The notes under the pieces are model-generated. The model did no database searches, was not told the DNA's origin, and was given only the letters and a program-made list of their open reading frames with translations. From NCBI GenBank assembly GCA_937865685.1, contig CALMGU010000010.1:1-54297 (forward strand): 54,297 nt of DNA. The letters are read 5' to 3'. Shown in pieces: positions 23,758 through 33,666 of the stretch. The stretch comes from an uncultured Alphaproteobacteria bacterium. GTDB taxonomy: Bacteria; Pseudomonadota; Alphaproteobacteria; Micropepsales; Micropepsaceae. Position numbers and translations under genes: made by a program. Position 1 is the first letter of the stretch, and each line of letters starts with the position of its first letter.

Positions 23758-24767
23758 TGCGATCTCGCGCGATTTACGGCTGTGGCGGGCCCGCCTTGTC
23801 CGCCGGGGAGCGGGATTTTTTCCGCGATGTCCGGCCTTGGGGCTTCATTCTTTTCGGCCGCAATGTGCAGACGCCGGATCAAGTGCGTTCGCTGGTGCGG
23901 GCATTGCGCGAGACGGTCGGCGACGCGTCGGCCCCTGTTCTGATCGATCAGGAAGGGGGGCGGGTGGCGCGGCTGAAGCCGCCCCATTGGCATGCGCGTC
24001 CGCCCGCGGCGCGGTTTGGGGACTTGCATACGCAAAACCCGGAAGCAGCGCGAGAAGCCGCCTATCTCAACGCCCGGCTGATCGCGCATGATCTGGCGGG
24101 GCTGGGCATCAATGTCGATTGCCTTCCCGTGCTGGATGTGCCGGTGGCCGGCGCCCATGACGTGATCGGGGACCGGGCCTTCGCGCATGATCCCGCCACC
24201 GTGATCGATCTGGGCCGTTCCCAGATCGAAGGCCTGATCGAAGGCGGCGTGCTGCCGGTGATGAAGCATATTCCGGGTCACGGCCGGGCAGGGGCCGACA
24301 GCCACCTGGCGCTGCCCAGAGTGGCGGCGGCGGCCGAGGAACTGTCGGCCAGCGACTTCGTCACCTTCCGGAGCCTGGATCTGTGCCCGATGGCGATGAC
24401 CGCCCACGTCGTTTACGATTCGATTGATCCACAGCGACCTGCGACCACCAGCCCGAAAGTCATTCGGGATGTGATCCGGGGTGAGATAGGATTTGATGGA
24501 TTGTTGCTGTCCGACGACCTGTCGATGCAGGCATTGGATGGCCCATTGGATGTCCGCGCGCGGGCGGCTTTATTTGCCGGCTGCGATGTGGTGCTCCACT
24601 GCAACGGCAAAATGGACGAGATGAAGCTGGTGGCGTCGGAAACGAAAATCCTGGAGGGTCTTGCGTTGAAGCGGGCGGAGGCGGCGCTGGCGCATCTGAT
24701 CCAGCCGGATGTCTTCGATCCCGGCGCCGCCGAAGCGCGCCTGGCGCAATTGCTGGCTGTGGCATGA
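23757..24767 (+). CDS. nagZ: Beta-N-acetylhexosaminidase NagZ
   Basis: 336 residues, glycoside hydrolase family 3. Removes GlcNAc from anhydro-muropeptides during cytoplasmic peptidoglycan recycling. Signatures: WGFILFGRNV, LIDQEGGRVARL, the substrate and catalytic loop KHIPGHGRAGADSHLALP (about residues 170-187), and LLLSDDLSMQAL with the nucleophile aspartate. The start overlaps the previous stop (TAATG) and its own stop overlaps scpA (ATGA), so SPOR-nagZ-scpA form a tightly coupled operon. Confidence 0.94.
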   Translation: MRSRAIYGCGGPALSAGERDFFRDVRPWGFILFGRNVQTPDQVRSLVRALRETVGDASAPVLIDQEGGRVARLKPPHWHARPPAARFGDLHTQNPEAAREAAYLNARLIAHDLAGLGINVDCLPVLDVPVAGAHDVIGDRAFAHDPATVIDLGRSQIEGLIEGGVLPVMKHIPGHGRAGADSHLALPRVAAAAEELSASDFVTFRSLDLCPMAMTAHVVYDSIDPQRPATTSPKVIRDVIRGEIGFDGLLLSDDLSMQALDGPLDVRARAALFAGCDVVLHCNGKMDEMKLVASETKILEGLALKRAEAALAHLIQPDVFDPGAAEARLAQLLAVA

Positions 24768-25588
24768 CGGAGACCGCTGAAAATTTCGACGATTTCGAGT
24801 CCACGGCTATCGCCGCCGATGACGATGCCTTGGTGGTGACGGTGGACGGCTTCGAAGGCCCGCTCGATCTTCTGTTGACGCTCGCCCGCAACCAAAAGGT
24901 CGATATCGCCAAGATTTCGGTCTTGAAGCTGGCCGAGCAATATCTGGAATTCATCGAAGCGGCCCGGAAGATCAATTTGGAACTGGCCGCCGACTATCTG
25001 GTGATGGCGGCCTGGCTGGCCTATCTCAAATCCCGCCTGGTGCTTCCCCAGGAAAAGACCCCGGAGGGCGAGCCCAGCGCCGACGAAATGGCCACCCGGC
25101 TGCGCTGGCGCTTGCAGCGGCTGGACGCCATGCGCGCGGCCGCGACCCGGCTGATGAACCGCGAGCGGCTGGGCCGGGATGTGTTCGGCCGGGGCGATCC
25201 GGAACCGGTCAATGTGGTCAAGCTTCGGACCTACAAGGACACGCTCTATGACCTTCTGACGGCCTATGCCACCGACCGGGCGCGGCGGCTGGGCGGCAAG
25301 GCCTATAAGCCCGTGGTGTCGCCGGTCCTGCAGATCGAGGAGGCCCGCGAGCGCCTGGAACGGATGCTGGGCCGGATCGGGGACTGGAGCGGGCTTAGCC
25401 GCCTTCTGCCGCCCGACTGGCAGGGCGGGCAGCGGCGGCGCTCCGCCCTGGCATCGACCCTCCTGGCCTGCTTGGAGCTGGCCAGGGATGGAAAGGTCGA
25501 ACTGAACCAGGGGGCGCCGTTCGAAGAGATTTATGTGCGTGACCGGTCGGGACCGCACGCACCACTGGCACCGGAAACGGGGGCGTGA
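24764..25588 (+). CDS. scpA: Segregation and condensation protein A
   Basis: 274 residues. The kleisin subunit bridging SMC heads in the SMC-ScpAB condensin. The N-terminal block FEGPLDLLLTLARNQKVDI is diagnostic, and the C-terminal winged-helix region (LARDGKVELNQGAPFEEIYV) is present. It overlaps nagZ by four bases. Its partner smc is in the same window at 35849. Confidence 0.94.
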   Translation: MTETAENFDDFESTAIAADDDALVVTVDGFEGPLDLLLTLARNQKVDIAKISVLKLAEQYLEFIEAARKINLELAADYLVMAAWLAYLKSRLVLPQEKTPEGEPSADEMATRLRWRLQRLDAMRAAATRLMNRERLGRDVFGRGDPEPVNVVKLRTYKDTLYDLLTAYATDRARRLGGKAYKPVVSPVLQIEEARERLERMLGRIGDWSGLSRLLPPDWQGGQRRRSALASTLLACLELARDGKVELNQGAPFEEIYVRDRSGPHAPLAPETGA

Positions 25589-25589
25589 C

Positions 25590-26300
25590 ATGAACCGTGT
25601 GGCAACATTGATAGCGACAATCGAAACCGAGATGGACGTTCAGACCGAATCCCCCGCCGTGAACCCGGAACATCTGAGGATGGTCGAGGCGTTGCTGTTC
25701 GCCGCCGGAGAGCCGCTCGATCAGAAAGCGCTGTCTACATCGCTTCCAGAAGGCGCCGACGTCCCGGGACTGATTTCCTCTCTTCAAGCGGTTTATGAAA
25801 AGCGCGGTGTAAACCTTTGCTGTATTGCCGGAAAGTACCAATTCCGGACAGCCGCCGATCTGGCCTTCCTTTTGCGCAAAGAGCAGCCAGAGCAGAAGCG
25901 TCTGTCCAAGGCCGCGATCGAGACTTTGGCCATCATTGCCTATCACCAGCCTGTCACCCGGGCCGAGATCGAAGACATTCGTGGTGTGGTGATGTCCAAG
26001 GGGACCATCGACACATTGATGGAAGTGGGCTGGGTCAAGATCCGGGGCCGCAAGCGGACCCCCGGCCGTCCGGTCACCTACGGAACCAGCGAGGCCTTCC
26101 TGGTCCAGTTCGGGCTGGAAAGCGTGGGGCACCTGCCGGGGCTGGACGAGCTCAAGGCGGCGGGCTTCCTGGAAGCCATTCCGCCATCCGGCTTCGACGT
26201 CCCCAATCCCTCGGATGGCCTGGGCCCGGACGAAGACCCGTACGAGGGCGAGGAAGCCCAGGACTTGGCCACCGGCAGCGTCAATCTCGACGAGGCCTGA
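25590..26300 (+). CDS. scpB: Segregation and condensation protein B
   Basis: 236 residues. The tandem winged-helix dimer that stabilises ScpA. The core begins MVEALLFAAGEPLDQKAL; the diagnostic segment AAIETLAIIAYHQPVTRAEIEDIRGV follows (shortened here), and then a variable acidic tail. The ATG at 25590 lies one base after the scpA stop with GGGGGCG upstream; a shorter start at 25632 is possible. Last gene of the SPOR-nagZ-scpA-scpB operon, ended by two hairpins. Confidence 0.93.
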   Translation: MNRVATLIATIETEMDVQTESPAVNPEHLRMVEALLFAAGEPLDQKALSTSLPEGADVPGLISSLQAVYEKRGVNLCCIAGKYQFRTAADLAFLLRKEQPEQKRLSKAAIETLAIIAYHQPVTRAEIEDIRGVVMSKGTIDTLMEVGWVKIRGRKRTPGRPVTYGTSEAFLVQFGLESVGHLPGLDELKAAGFLEAIPPSGFDVPNPSDGLGPDEDPYEGEEAQDLATGSVNLDEA

Positions 26301-26336
26301 CGCCGGGCACAGCTGCGGTTAACTTGATGGCTTGTC

Positions 26337-26429
26337 ATGGCCCACCGGAGTGTGGGCCATCCAGTTGAACCGCGTTCCTCGTTGGAAGGTGTGCCTGTGC
26401 CACCCGGATGGCCCGGATTTCCGGGCCAT
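26337..26429. terminator. Pair of similar hairpins between scpB and the SRPBCC gene
   Basis: ATGGCCCAC / GTGGGCCAT (26337-26345, 26352-26360) and ATGGCCCGG / CCGGGCCAT (26408-26416, 26421-26429), both 9-bp perfect stems starting ATGGCCC. They lie between convergent genes, so they probably end transcription from both sides. The shared arms also suggest a REP-like repeat pair. Confidence 0.55.
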
Positions 26430-26460
26430 GACGACGTAAGTTTCCGATTGGGCGGGAACT

Positions 26461-26940
26461 CTAAGGCGCTTCCGCCATCGACTTCATTTTCGCCAGAGCT
26501 GCCGTGAAGCGGTCGGTGCGCTGCTTGCGGCCTGCGGCCTTGGCCTCTTCGGTGCCCAGCGGTTCCTGGTCATAGAGGATCGTGTAGACGATCCGGCTGT
26601 GCCCGGCGCCGTCCGGTTCGACCGCCAGGGTGCCGTGATAGAGGTTCGATGGGTTGAGGGGCTGGATATAGGTGTAGGAGAAGGGCGTCTTCGCCACCAT
26701 CATTTCCACCACCCGGCCATTGTCGAGATCGCGCAGGGTGCCCACCGCGCCGTCGCCTTTGGTGATCTTGCAGGCCAGTCCCAGCCAATCCTTGATGGCG
26801 CAGTAATCGCCGATGCGAGACCAGGCCTTTTCCGGCGTCACATTCGCGGTCGTGGTAAGGACCAGGGTGGCATAATCGGCGGCGAATGCCGGCGAGGCAA
26901 TGAGCGCCAAAAGGGCAGCGCAGCCCGCGATCCGTTTCAT
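26461..26940 (-). CDS. Exported SRPBCC (START-like) family protein
   Basis: 159 residues. Signal peptide (to about AFA at 20) and then a polyketide cyclase/START-like fold: ANVTPEKAWSRIGDYCAIKDW, VVEMMVAKTPFSYTYIQ, HSRIVYTILYDQEPLG. Such folds bind hydrophobic ligands in a deep cavity; the ligand here is unknown. The start overlaps the rnd stop (ATGA), so it is the second gene of an rnd operon. The export of an SRPBCC protein is somewhat unusual. Confidence 0.82.
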   Translation of the reverse strand: MKRIAGCAALLALIASPAFAADYATLVLTTTANVTPEKAWSRIGDYCAIKDWLGLACKITKGDGAVGTLRDLDNGRVVEMMVAKTPFSYTYIQPLNPSNLYHGTLAVEPDGAGHSRIVYTILYDQEPLGTEEAKAAGRKQRTDRFTAALAKMKSMAEAP

Positions 26941-28100
26941 GCGTCTTCCTCCAGCTCCACGATCACAGCTTCGCCATTTTCCAGGGCGATGGCCAGGTCC
27001 CCTTTGCGCAGGGCCTTGGCGTCATTGCCGAACACATCCGCCCGCCAGCCGCGCAGGGCCGCGACATCATCATCCTCAAAGGCGGCAAGCTTCTCGATGT
27101 CTTCCGCATTGGCGATCAGGCGCGGCGCGACATTGGCCGCCTCGGCGCGCAGCCGGAGCAGGGTCTTGAGCAGGTCAATGGCGGCGGGCGAGGGCTCGCG
27201 CTTGCGGCGCGCGGGCATGGCAGTAATCCCTTCCGGCGGCGGCGCGGTGCGTCCCGCCTCCACTGCTTCCATCAGTCCCTTGCCCAACCTGGAATTGGCG
27301 AAGCCTTTGGGGACGGATCGAATGCGCTCCAGCGCTTCGTCGCTTTCCGGCGGATGGGCCGCGATCTCGGTCAGGGCTTCGTCTTTGAGGACCCGCCCGC
27401 GTGGGACGTCCCGCGATTGGGCTTCGCGTTCCCGCCAGGCCGCCAGCGATGCCAGCATGGCCAGAAACCGCTTGTTGCTGGTGCGAGGCTTTAACCGCTT
27501 CCACGCCAAATCGGGATCCAGCCGATAGAGCCTGGGATCCTTCAGAGCGGAGATTTCCTCTTCCACCCAGTTGCTCCGGCCTGTGCGGGCGAGCTGGGCC
27601 GATAATTTTTCATAAACCACCCTCAAATGGGTGACATCGGCCAGGGCATATTCCAGCTGGCGCTTGCTTAAGGGGCGGTGGCTCCAATCGGTGAAGCGGG
27701 CGGATTTGTCGATCTCCACATGCGCCAGCTTGCGCGCCAAGGTTTCATAGGAAGCCGCGTCGCCAAAGCCGCACACCATCGCCGCCACCTGGGTGTCGAA
27801 CAATGGATCAGGCAGCACACTGCCTTGCAGATAGAAGATTTCGATGTCCTGGCGCGCCGCATGCAGCACCTTGACGATGTCCGGCCGCTTCAGAAGCTCG
27901 TAGAACGGCGCCAGGTCCATGCCGGGGGCGAGGGGATCGATGATGGCTTCCAGTCCGCCGGGCGCCGCCACCTGGATCAGGCAGAGTTTCGGATAATAGG
28001 TCTGGTCGCGAAGGAACTCGGTATCCAGCGCCAGATAAGGCGCCGAGGAAAGCTCGCCCAGAAAAGCCCCCAGGGCTTCGTTCGTTTCGACAATCCGCAT
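26937..28100 (-). CDS. rnd: Ribonuclease D
   Basis: 387 residues. A 3'-5' exoribonuclease for tRNA 3'-end maturation. DEDD motifs are visible: LALDTEFLRDQTYYPKLCL (Exo I, D and E), VLHAARQDIEIFY (Exo II) and YALADVTHLRVVYE (Exo III). An HRDC domain (about 210-290) and a divergent second C-terminal domain follow. ATG at 28100. Transcribed after the frameshifted phosphatase gene with a 39-bp gap. Confidence 0.93.
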   Translation of the reverse strand: MRIVETNEALGAFLGELSSAPYLALDTEFLRDQTYYPKLCLIQVAAPGGLEAIIDPLAPGMDLAPFYELLKRPDIVKVLHAARQDIEIFYLQGSVLPDPLFDTQVAAMVCGFGDAASYETLARKLAHVEIDKSARFTDWSHRPLSKRQLEYALADVTHLRVVYEKLSAQLARTGRSNWVEEEISALKDPRLYRLDPDLAWKRLKPRTSNKRFLAMLASLAAWREREAQSRDVPRGRVLKDEALTEIAAHPPESDEALERIRSVPKGFANSRLGKGLMEAVEAGRTAPPPEGITAMPARRKREPSPAAIDLLKTLLRLRAEAANVAPRLIANAEDIEKLAAFEDDDVAALRGWRADVFGNDAKALRKGDLAIALENGEAVIVELEEDA

Positions 28101-28139
28101 CCGGCGGTGATAGCGGATTCGGCCCGGAATGTGTGGCTT

Positions 28140-29944
28140 TTATTGCGCCCGAAGGCCGACCGTTTTGCCCTCGAACCCCGCGGCGTCGAAATAGCGGGTG
28201 GATCCCACCGACTGAAGATTGAGGATGGTCCGGATATCCCCCGGACCAGGCGCAGATTTAAGGGTCTGGCGCCGGACCGCAACGTCGCTTCCCCCGGCCA
28301 AGGCTTCGGAAATCACACGGCCTTTGAGAGCGCCCTTGGAAGGCAGGTCCAAGCCCATCAGATGCGCCAGGGTGGGCGCGATGTCCGCATTGGAAATGGG
28401 CGCCGGATCCGCATAGCCCGCCTTGAAGCCGGGGCCGATGGCGGCCATGAAGTTGCGTGTTTCGGCCCGGCTGAAGCTGCCGTGATTGCCCTGTCCGGTC
28501 GCCAGCGGGGTATCCGATATCGAAACGGTGCATTGCAGCTCATTTTCGCAACCGGTCGAGAAGGAGCGGAAATTGACCAGAATGGCCGGTAACGGCGTCT
28601 GCGCGGCCCCGATCAACCCCACATCGCTCATCGACAGGGCACCGGGAATCTTGCCCAATTTGTCGTGCACGAAAACGCCGCTGACATAGTCCTGCGCCAG
28701 CAGGAATTTGACGATATCGACCGCCATCGCTTTGGCGGGTGCGGCAGCCTTGGCATTCATTGCCGGAAGATAGATCAGATCCGTTCCGCCATTGGCCGCC
28801 ACGATCACATCGGGATGACGCGGGTCCTTGCCCAGCATTCCCGAACCGCCCGCAAGCTTGCCGCCGTTCCTGAAATCGACGGAAGGACCTGTATCGCCCG
28901 GCGGCCTCAGCGGCATGCCCAAGGTCGCGGCAAGGTCCACTGCCAGGAATCCGGATTGCAGCTCCGCGATGGGACCTCCGGGCTCGGGGCGGGCGGAAGG
29001 ACTGGTGGCGCTGACATGATTGACGGTGGCAAAGCCGTGATCAGCGGTGACGAAAACATCCGTGCTTTTGTCGAGACCGGTTTTCTTCAAATAATCCAGC
29101 AGCTCGCCCAGCATGGTGTCGGCATTGCGCGTGCCAGCCAGCCCGCTCGGTCCGTTGATGCCGGGAATCATCTCGCCGACACTGTCCTTGCTATTGTGCT
29201 GGCTGATATCCGGATCGCGCGACCAGAACAGCATGGCGAAGGGTTTTCCGGTCTCCTGGAAATGCGGCAGCACGATGCGGGTGGCGGCTTTCATCAGCCA
29301 GACTTCCTGCTCGATGGCCGGAACGGCCGGCTTGGGCGCCACGGGACCGACAAAGGCTTGGCGCATGCCGGCGCTGAACCAGGCGGGCAGGCCCAGTCCG
29401 CCTTCGCTGCCGGTGGCGTCGTCCACGATCAGGGTTTCATTGCCGTCGGGAGCGGCCGTGGAATCCTGGATGCGGGCAGGGCCTTCCTTGCCGATGATGG
29501 CGGTCTGCCAGCCCTTGGCACGGGCAGCGGCGATCAAGGTTGTCTCGTTCAGATAGTTGCCGCCGAATTTCCGGTTCATTTCACTGAGGACGGTGTCATT
29601 CTCCAGAAAGCCCAAAGGTGAGTTTTTCAGGCTGATCATGGGCCCGCCCACATAAAGGGTGTTGCCGAAATTGCCGGTGTCGCCGATGTAATGGCCGGTG
29701 GCGATCGCGGACGCGTTCACCGTGGTCACGGTGGGATAAAGCGAATGGCTGTTGGTGAAGTCCACGCCCTGGGATTTCAGCCTCGCCAGATTGGGCATGG
29801 TGTCGGGTTCGACGCTGCCATAGCGCAGGCCTCGGCCACGAAGATGATCACATTGTGCGGCCCAGGGACTTGATCTTGGGCTTGGGCGCGGGCGGGCGAC
29901 AGGCCAAGGGCCAGCAGCAGGGCGGCGGCAAAGGCGGCTTTCAT
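28140..29944 (-). pseudogene. Exported alkaline phosphatase/nucleotide pyrophosphatase-like gene with a one-base frameshift
   Basis: The gene begins at an ATG at 29944 (signal peptide MKAAFAAALLLALGLSPARA, with AGGGA upstream) and reads HNVIIFVAE; the frame then fails and the rest of the protein continues in another frame as GLRYGSVEPDTMPNLARL to the stop at 28140. The break lies between 29831 and 29832: inserting one base after GCC-GA would give FVADGLR, the metal-binding start of the alkaline phosphatase superfamily. The downstream 552 residues keep the superfamily's metal-site blocks (DVFVTADHGF, GQGNHGS). Either a recent inactivation or a sequencing error; codon use stays normal. Confidence 0.8.
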
Positions 29945-30077
29945 GATCGATTCCCTTGGACCAGGGCAGTCTAGCCGGGCGATATGACAGGAAAAACAGA
30001 GGGGTTGTGGGCTATCCCGCCTCACTTGACCCGCCCTCCATAAACCGCCAAAAACCGCCCTTTCCCAAGGGTTTGCC

Positions 30078-31877
30078 ATGCACGCCTATCGCACTCACAC
30101 ATGCGGCCAGCTCCGCAAATCCGATGTCGGCCAAACGGTTCGCCTGTCGGGCTGGGTCCATCGCCGCCGCGACCATGGCGGGCTGCTCTTTATCGACCTG
30201 CGCGACCATTACGGCATCACCCAATGCGTGATCGAGCCCGACGGCAAGGCTTTCCCCACCGTCGATACCGCCCGCTCCGAATGGGTGCTCACTTTGACCG
30301 GCAAGGTAGTGGCGCGCACCGATGAGACGGTGAACAAGGATCTGGCCACCGGCGACGTGGAAATGCGCATCGAGGAAGCCACGGTCCAGAGCCAGGCCCA
30401 GGAACTTCCGCTGCCGGTGTTCGGCGACATGGATTATCCGGAAGAGACCAGGCTTACCTATCGCTTCCTGGATCTGCGGCGCGAGCGGCTGCACAAGAAC
30501 ATCATGCTGCGCTCGAACATCATCCGTTCGCTCAGGAACCGGATGTATGGGCAGGGCTTCAACGAATTCCAGACCCCAATCCTGACGGCCTCATCGCCGG
30601 AAGGGGCGCGCGACTTCCTGGTGCCGTCGCGCCGCTATCCGGGCGAATTCTATGCGCTTCCCCAGGCGCCCCAGCAGTTCAAGCAGCTGATCCAGGTGGC
30701 GGGCTTCGACCGCTATTTTCAGATCGCGCCTTGTTTCCGCGACGAAGACGGCCGCGCCGACCGCAGCCCGGGGGAATTCTACCAGCTCGATGTGGAGATG
30801 AGCTTCGTCACCCAGGACGATGTCTTTGCCGCCATCGAACCGGTGCTCCAAGGCGTGTTCGAGGAATTCGCGGATGGCCGCACAGTGGACAAGGCGCCAT
30901 ATCCCCGCATCGCCTATGCCGATGCCATGCTGCAATTCGGCTCCGACAAGCCGGATTTGCGTAACCCTATCCGCATCGCCGACCTCAGCGCCGTGTTTGC
31001 GCGCGATGATGTCGAGTTCAAAGCCTTCAAGAACAAAACCGTGCGCGGCATTCCCGCGCCTGGCGCGGCGAGCCAGCCCCGCAGCTTCTTCGACAAGCTC
31101 AATGACTGGGCCCGGAGCGAAGGCGCCCCTGGCCTGGGCTATGTCGTTCTGGAAGATGATGGCGGCGTTCTGACCGGCAAAGGCCCGATTGCCAAATTCA
31201 TTCCATCCGCCGCCCTGACCGAGATGGCCCGGCTCGCGAATGTGAAGGCGGGCGATGCCTTGTTCTTTGCCGCCGACAAGCAAGACCGCGCCGCGACCCT
31301 GGCAGGCCTGGCGCGCACCCGCATCGGCCGCGAGCTCGACCTGATCGAAAAGGACCGTTTCCGCTTCTGCTGGGTGGTCGATTATCCCATGTATGAATGG
31401 AACGAGGACGAGAAGCGCATCGACTTCTCTCACAATCCCTTCTCCATGCCGCAATATGACCGGAAGAAATTCCTGGCCTTCAGCTCGGGCGACAAGGATG
31501 AGATATTGGGCCTCAAGGTCTTCCAGTACGACATCGTCTGCAATGGTTATGAGATGTTGTCGGGTGCGATCCGCAACCGCGATCCGGACGTGATGCTCAA
31601 AGCCTTCGAGATCGCCGGCTATGCCCGCGCCGAAACCGAAGAGCGGTTCGGCGGCATGCTGAACGCGTTCCGCTACGGCGCCCCGCCGCATGGCGGCCTG
31701 GCCGTGGGCCTGGAGCGTGTGGTGATGCTGCTCGCGGGAGAAGAGAATATCCGCGAAGTCACCATGTTCCCGCTTACCCAGCAGGGCCAGGATCTCTTGA
31801 TGCGCGCGCCCAGCCCGGCCAGCGCCAAGCAGCTCAAAGAGCTGCATTTGAAGATTGTTTATCCAGAAAAGGGTTGA
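30078..31877 (+). CDS. aspS: Aspartyl-tRNA synthetase (possibly non-discriminating)
   Basis: 599 residues, class II synthetase with an N-terminal OB anticodon domain, a catalytic core with motif 2 ([21 protein letters not shown]), a bacterial GAD insertion (about 290-430), and motif 3 ([13 protein letters not shown]). The position following RRRD is histidine (H33 in [10 protein letters not shown]), as in Pseudomonas-type enzymes that also charge tRNA-Asn, where E. coli has leucine. Non-discriminating use with GatCAB is therefore likely but is inference. ATG at 30078; divergent from the phosphatase gene. Confidence 0.96.
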   Translation: MHAYRTHTCGQLRKSDVGQTVRLSGWVHRRRDHGGLLFIDLRDHYGITQCVIEPDGKAFPTVDTARSEWVLTLTGKVVARTDETVNKDLATGDVEMRIEEATVQSQAQELPLPVFGDMDYPEETRLTYRFLDLRRERLHKNIMLRSNIIRSLRNRMYGQGFNEFQTPILTASSPEGARDFLVPSRRYPGEFYALPQAPQQFKQLIQVAGFDRYFQIAPCFRDEDGRADRSPGEFYQLDVEMSFVTQDDVFAAIEPVLQGVFEEFADGRTVDKAPYPRIAYADAMLQFGSDKPDLRNPIRIADLSAVFARDDVEFKAFKNKTVRGIPAPGAASQPRSFFDKLNDWARSEGAPGLGYVVLEDDGGVLTGKGPIAKFIPSAALTEMARLANVKAGDALFFAADKQDRAATLAGLARTRIGRELDLIEKDRFRFCWVVDYPMYEWNEDEKRIDFSHNPFSMPQYDRKKFLAFSSGDKDEILGLKVFQYDIVCNGYEMLSGAIRNRDPDVMLKAFEIAGYARAETEERFGGMLNAFRYGAPPHGGLAVGLERVVMLLAGEENIREVTMFPLTQQGQDLLMRAPSPASAKQLKELHLKIVYPEKG

Positions 31878-31899
31878 GCCATGGTTCGCCGCAGGTGAA

Positions 31900-31924
31900 C
31901 GGAATGGTCCGGTGGACCATTCCG
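31900..31924 (+). terminator. Hairpin after aspS
   Basis: CGGAATGGTCC / GGACCATTCCG, an 11-bp perfect stem with loop GGT, with a further outer pairing TTCGCC/GGCGAA. No T-run. The rest of 31878-32041 shows nothing else I can support. Confidence 0.55.
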
Positions 31925-32041
31925 AGTGGCGAATGTCCTGAGTGGAAGCCAAGGGCAGGGGGTAAGCGGAATGCGGCCCTCGGCGAAAAGCATCGGCCAA
32001 CTATTCTTTACAGTGAAGGCGCGGCATAGTCTGTCCCTCGG

Positions 32042-33160
32042 ATGGGGATGCTGATGCTGGCGAGAAAGTCGCTTCGAGCCGGAATCTGCCTGGTTGCACT
32101 GACGTCTGTGGCATGGGCCGCCCCGGACCCCATTGTGCTCCCGCCGAACGATGCTTCGGGCTTATTCACGGCGCCGAAAACACCGTTACCGCGTTCGATC
32201 TGGGACGTCAGCCCGGACGGAACCGCGACGCATCTTCAGTCGGGCATGACCTGCCCGCGCCTGAGCGGCGATTTCGTAAAAATCGGTGAGCAGATTTATG
32301 ACCGGGCGGGCTTCGACATATCCTGCGGCTACAGCAACCCGCGGACCGGTGTGATCACGCTTTATCTGACGCGCCACGATCCCGCCCAGCTGGAGACGGA
32401 CTTCGAAGACGCGAAGAAAGCCATCGTCTCTCATACGCCTTCCGCGCGGCCGCGCGACGGCATCATGGCGCTTCCTGCAGGCCTTGAATGGAAATCGGCG
32501 GGCTATGACGAGAGAAACGGCGCCCTTGATTCCGACATTGCGCTGACATCGCTTTCTGGCTGGGAATATGAGATCCGGGCGACGTATCGGCCCTCCGAAC
32601 AGGCCGCCATCGAGGCCGCGATCGCAAGTCTGACGGGGATCATTGTCGAAAGTGCCGGGAAACATCTTGCCGCCTGCGCCGCGTCTCCACCGCCGTCACG
32701 ATCGGGCACCGCGATCACGGACCCGAAGCGGTTAATGACTTACAGCCTCATAGCGGCAGCGGGACTATCGACATCGTCCCCGGAAAGCGCGGCACCGGTA
32801 TGGTGTGCGGAAACCGCATTCGGCGTTGGGGAGCGGCCCTATGTCTTCTGGCGCAATATTGCGAAAGCGGAAACCGGCTCGGTCGATCGCATAACACCCA
32901 TAGGGGATGGACCGCCCATCACGATCCGCTTTGACGCTTTGGCGACCGCCGTGGCCAACAAGGACGATCCGGGGGCCCGCCACGCCATTTATGAGACGGT
33001 GCTGGAGGACAGCAGCAGAATCGTGCTGGCGGGAATTTTCGACGGGCGTCCGAGCAGCGAACTGGTTGCGGCATCCATATTGACCCGTCCATCGATCCAG
33101 GCTTTGGCCCAGATCAACAAGCAGGATCATAAGATCAGCATATTCACGCAAAAGCCGTGA
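32042..33160 (+). CDS. Exported protein of unknown function
   Basis: About 372 residues. Signal peptide (LVALTSVAWA-AP, cleavage near residue 27). The mature part has four cysteines (MTCPRL, DISCGY, LAACAAS, VWCAET) that could form two disulfides, and no repeats or motif I recognise. The three clustered ATGs (32042, 32048, 32054) leave the exact start open. It stands between aspS and the convergent atp operon. No function is proposed. Confidence 0.65.
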   Translation: MGMLMLARKSLRAGICLVALTSVAWAAPDPIVLPPNDASGLFTAPKTPLPRSIWDVSPDGTATHLQSGMTCPRLSGDFVKIGEQIYDRAGFDISCGYSNPRTGVITLYLTRHDPAQLETDFEDAKKAIVSHTPSARPRDGIMALPAGLEWKSAGYDERNGALDSDIALTSLSGWEYEIRATYRPSEQAAIEAAIASLTGIIVESAGKHLAACAASPPPSRSGTAITDPKRLMTYSLIAAAGLSTSSPESAAPVWCAETAFGVGERPYVFWRNIAKAETGSVDRITPIGDGPPITIRFDALATAVANKDDPGARHAIYETVLEDSSRIVLAGIFDGRPSSELVAASILTRPSIQALAQINKQDHKISIFTQKP

Positions 33161-33172
33161 GATGGACGGCCG

Positions 33173-33664
33173 TCAATTCAGCTTGGCGCCGAGGTCCTTG
33201 ATGCTGTCGGCGATCAGGTTGCCGGCACGCTTTTCGTCCATCCGGGCCAGGATCAGTTTCTGCGCTGCGGACGCGGCCGCGTCGGCGGCCAGGGCGCGGA
33301 TTTCGTTCATCGCCGCGGTCTCGGCCTGGGCGATACGGTCCTGCGCGGCCTGGGCCCGGCGCTGGATCTGGGTCTTGAGATCGTCGCGCGAAGCGGCTGC
33401 GAAGCGCGCCACTTCGGCGCGCGCTTCGCTGATGATGCTTTCGGCTTCGCGCTCGGCGCCGGCGGCCTTGGCCTTGTAGTCGGCGAGGAGGGCGGCTGCT
33501 TCCTCGCGCAGGCGGCGGGCTTCGTTCAGTTCGGCGGAAATGGTGGCGGCGCGCTGATCCAGCATCTTGCCCACCAGACCCGGCACGCCCTTCCAGACCA
33601 GGATGGCAATCACCAGAACAAAGCCGACCGCTTCCCAGAATTCCGCTTCGTGGAGCATTTCCAT
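33173..33664 (-). CDS. atpF: F0 ATP synthase subunit b
   Basis: 163 residues. One N-terminal membrane helix (about 10-30, FWEAVGFVLVIAILVW) followed by a long charged coiled coil, the peripheral stalk that holds F1. Last gene of the F0 operon; it follows the b' gene by 2 bp. It ends close to the convergent secreted-protein gene. Confidence 0.95.
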   Translation of the reverse strand: MEMLHEAEFWEAVGFVLVIAILVWKGVPGLVGKMLDQRAATISAELNEARRLREEAAALLADYKAKAAGAEREAESIISEARAEVARFAAASRDDLKTQIQRRAQAAQDRIAQAETAAMNEIRALAADAAASAAQKLILARMDEKRAGNLIADSIKDLGAKLN

Positions 33665-33666
33665 GA

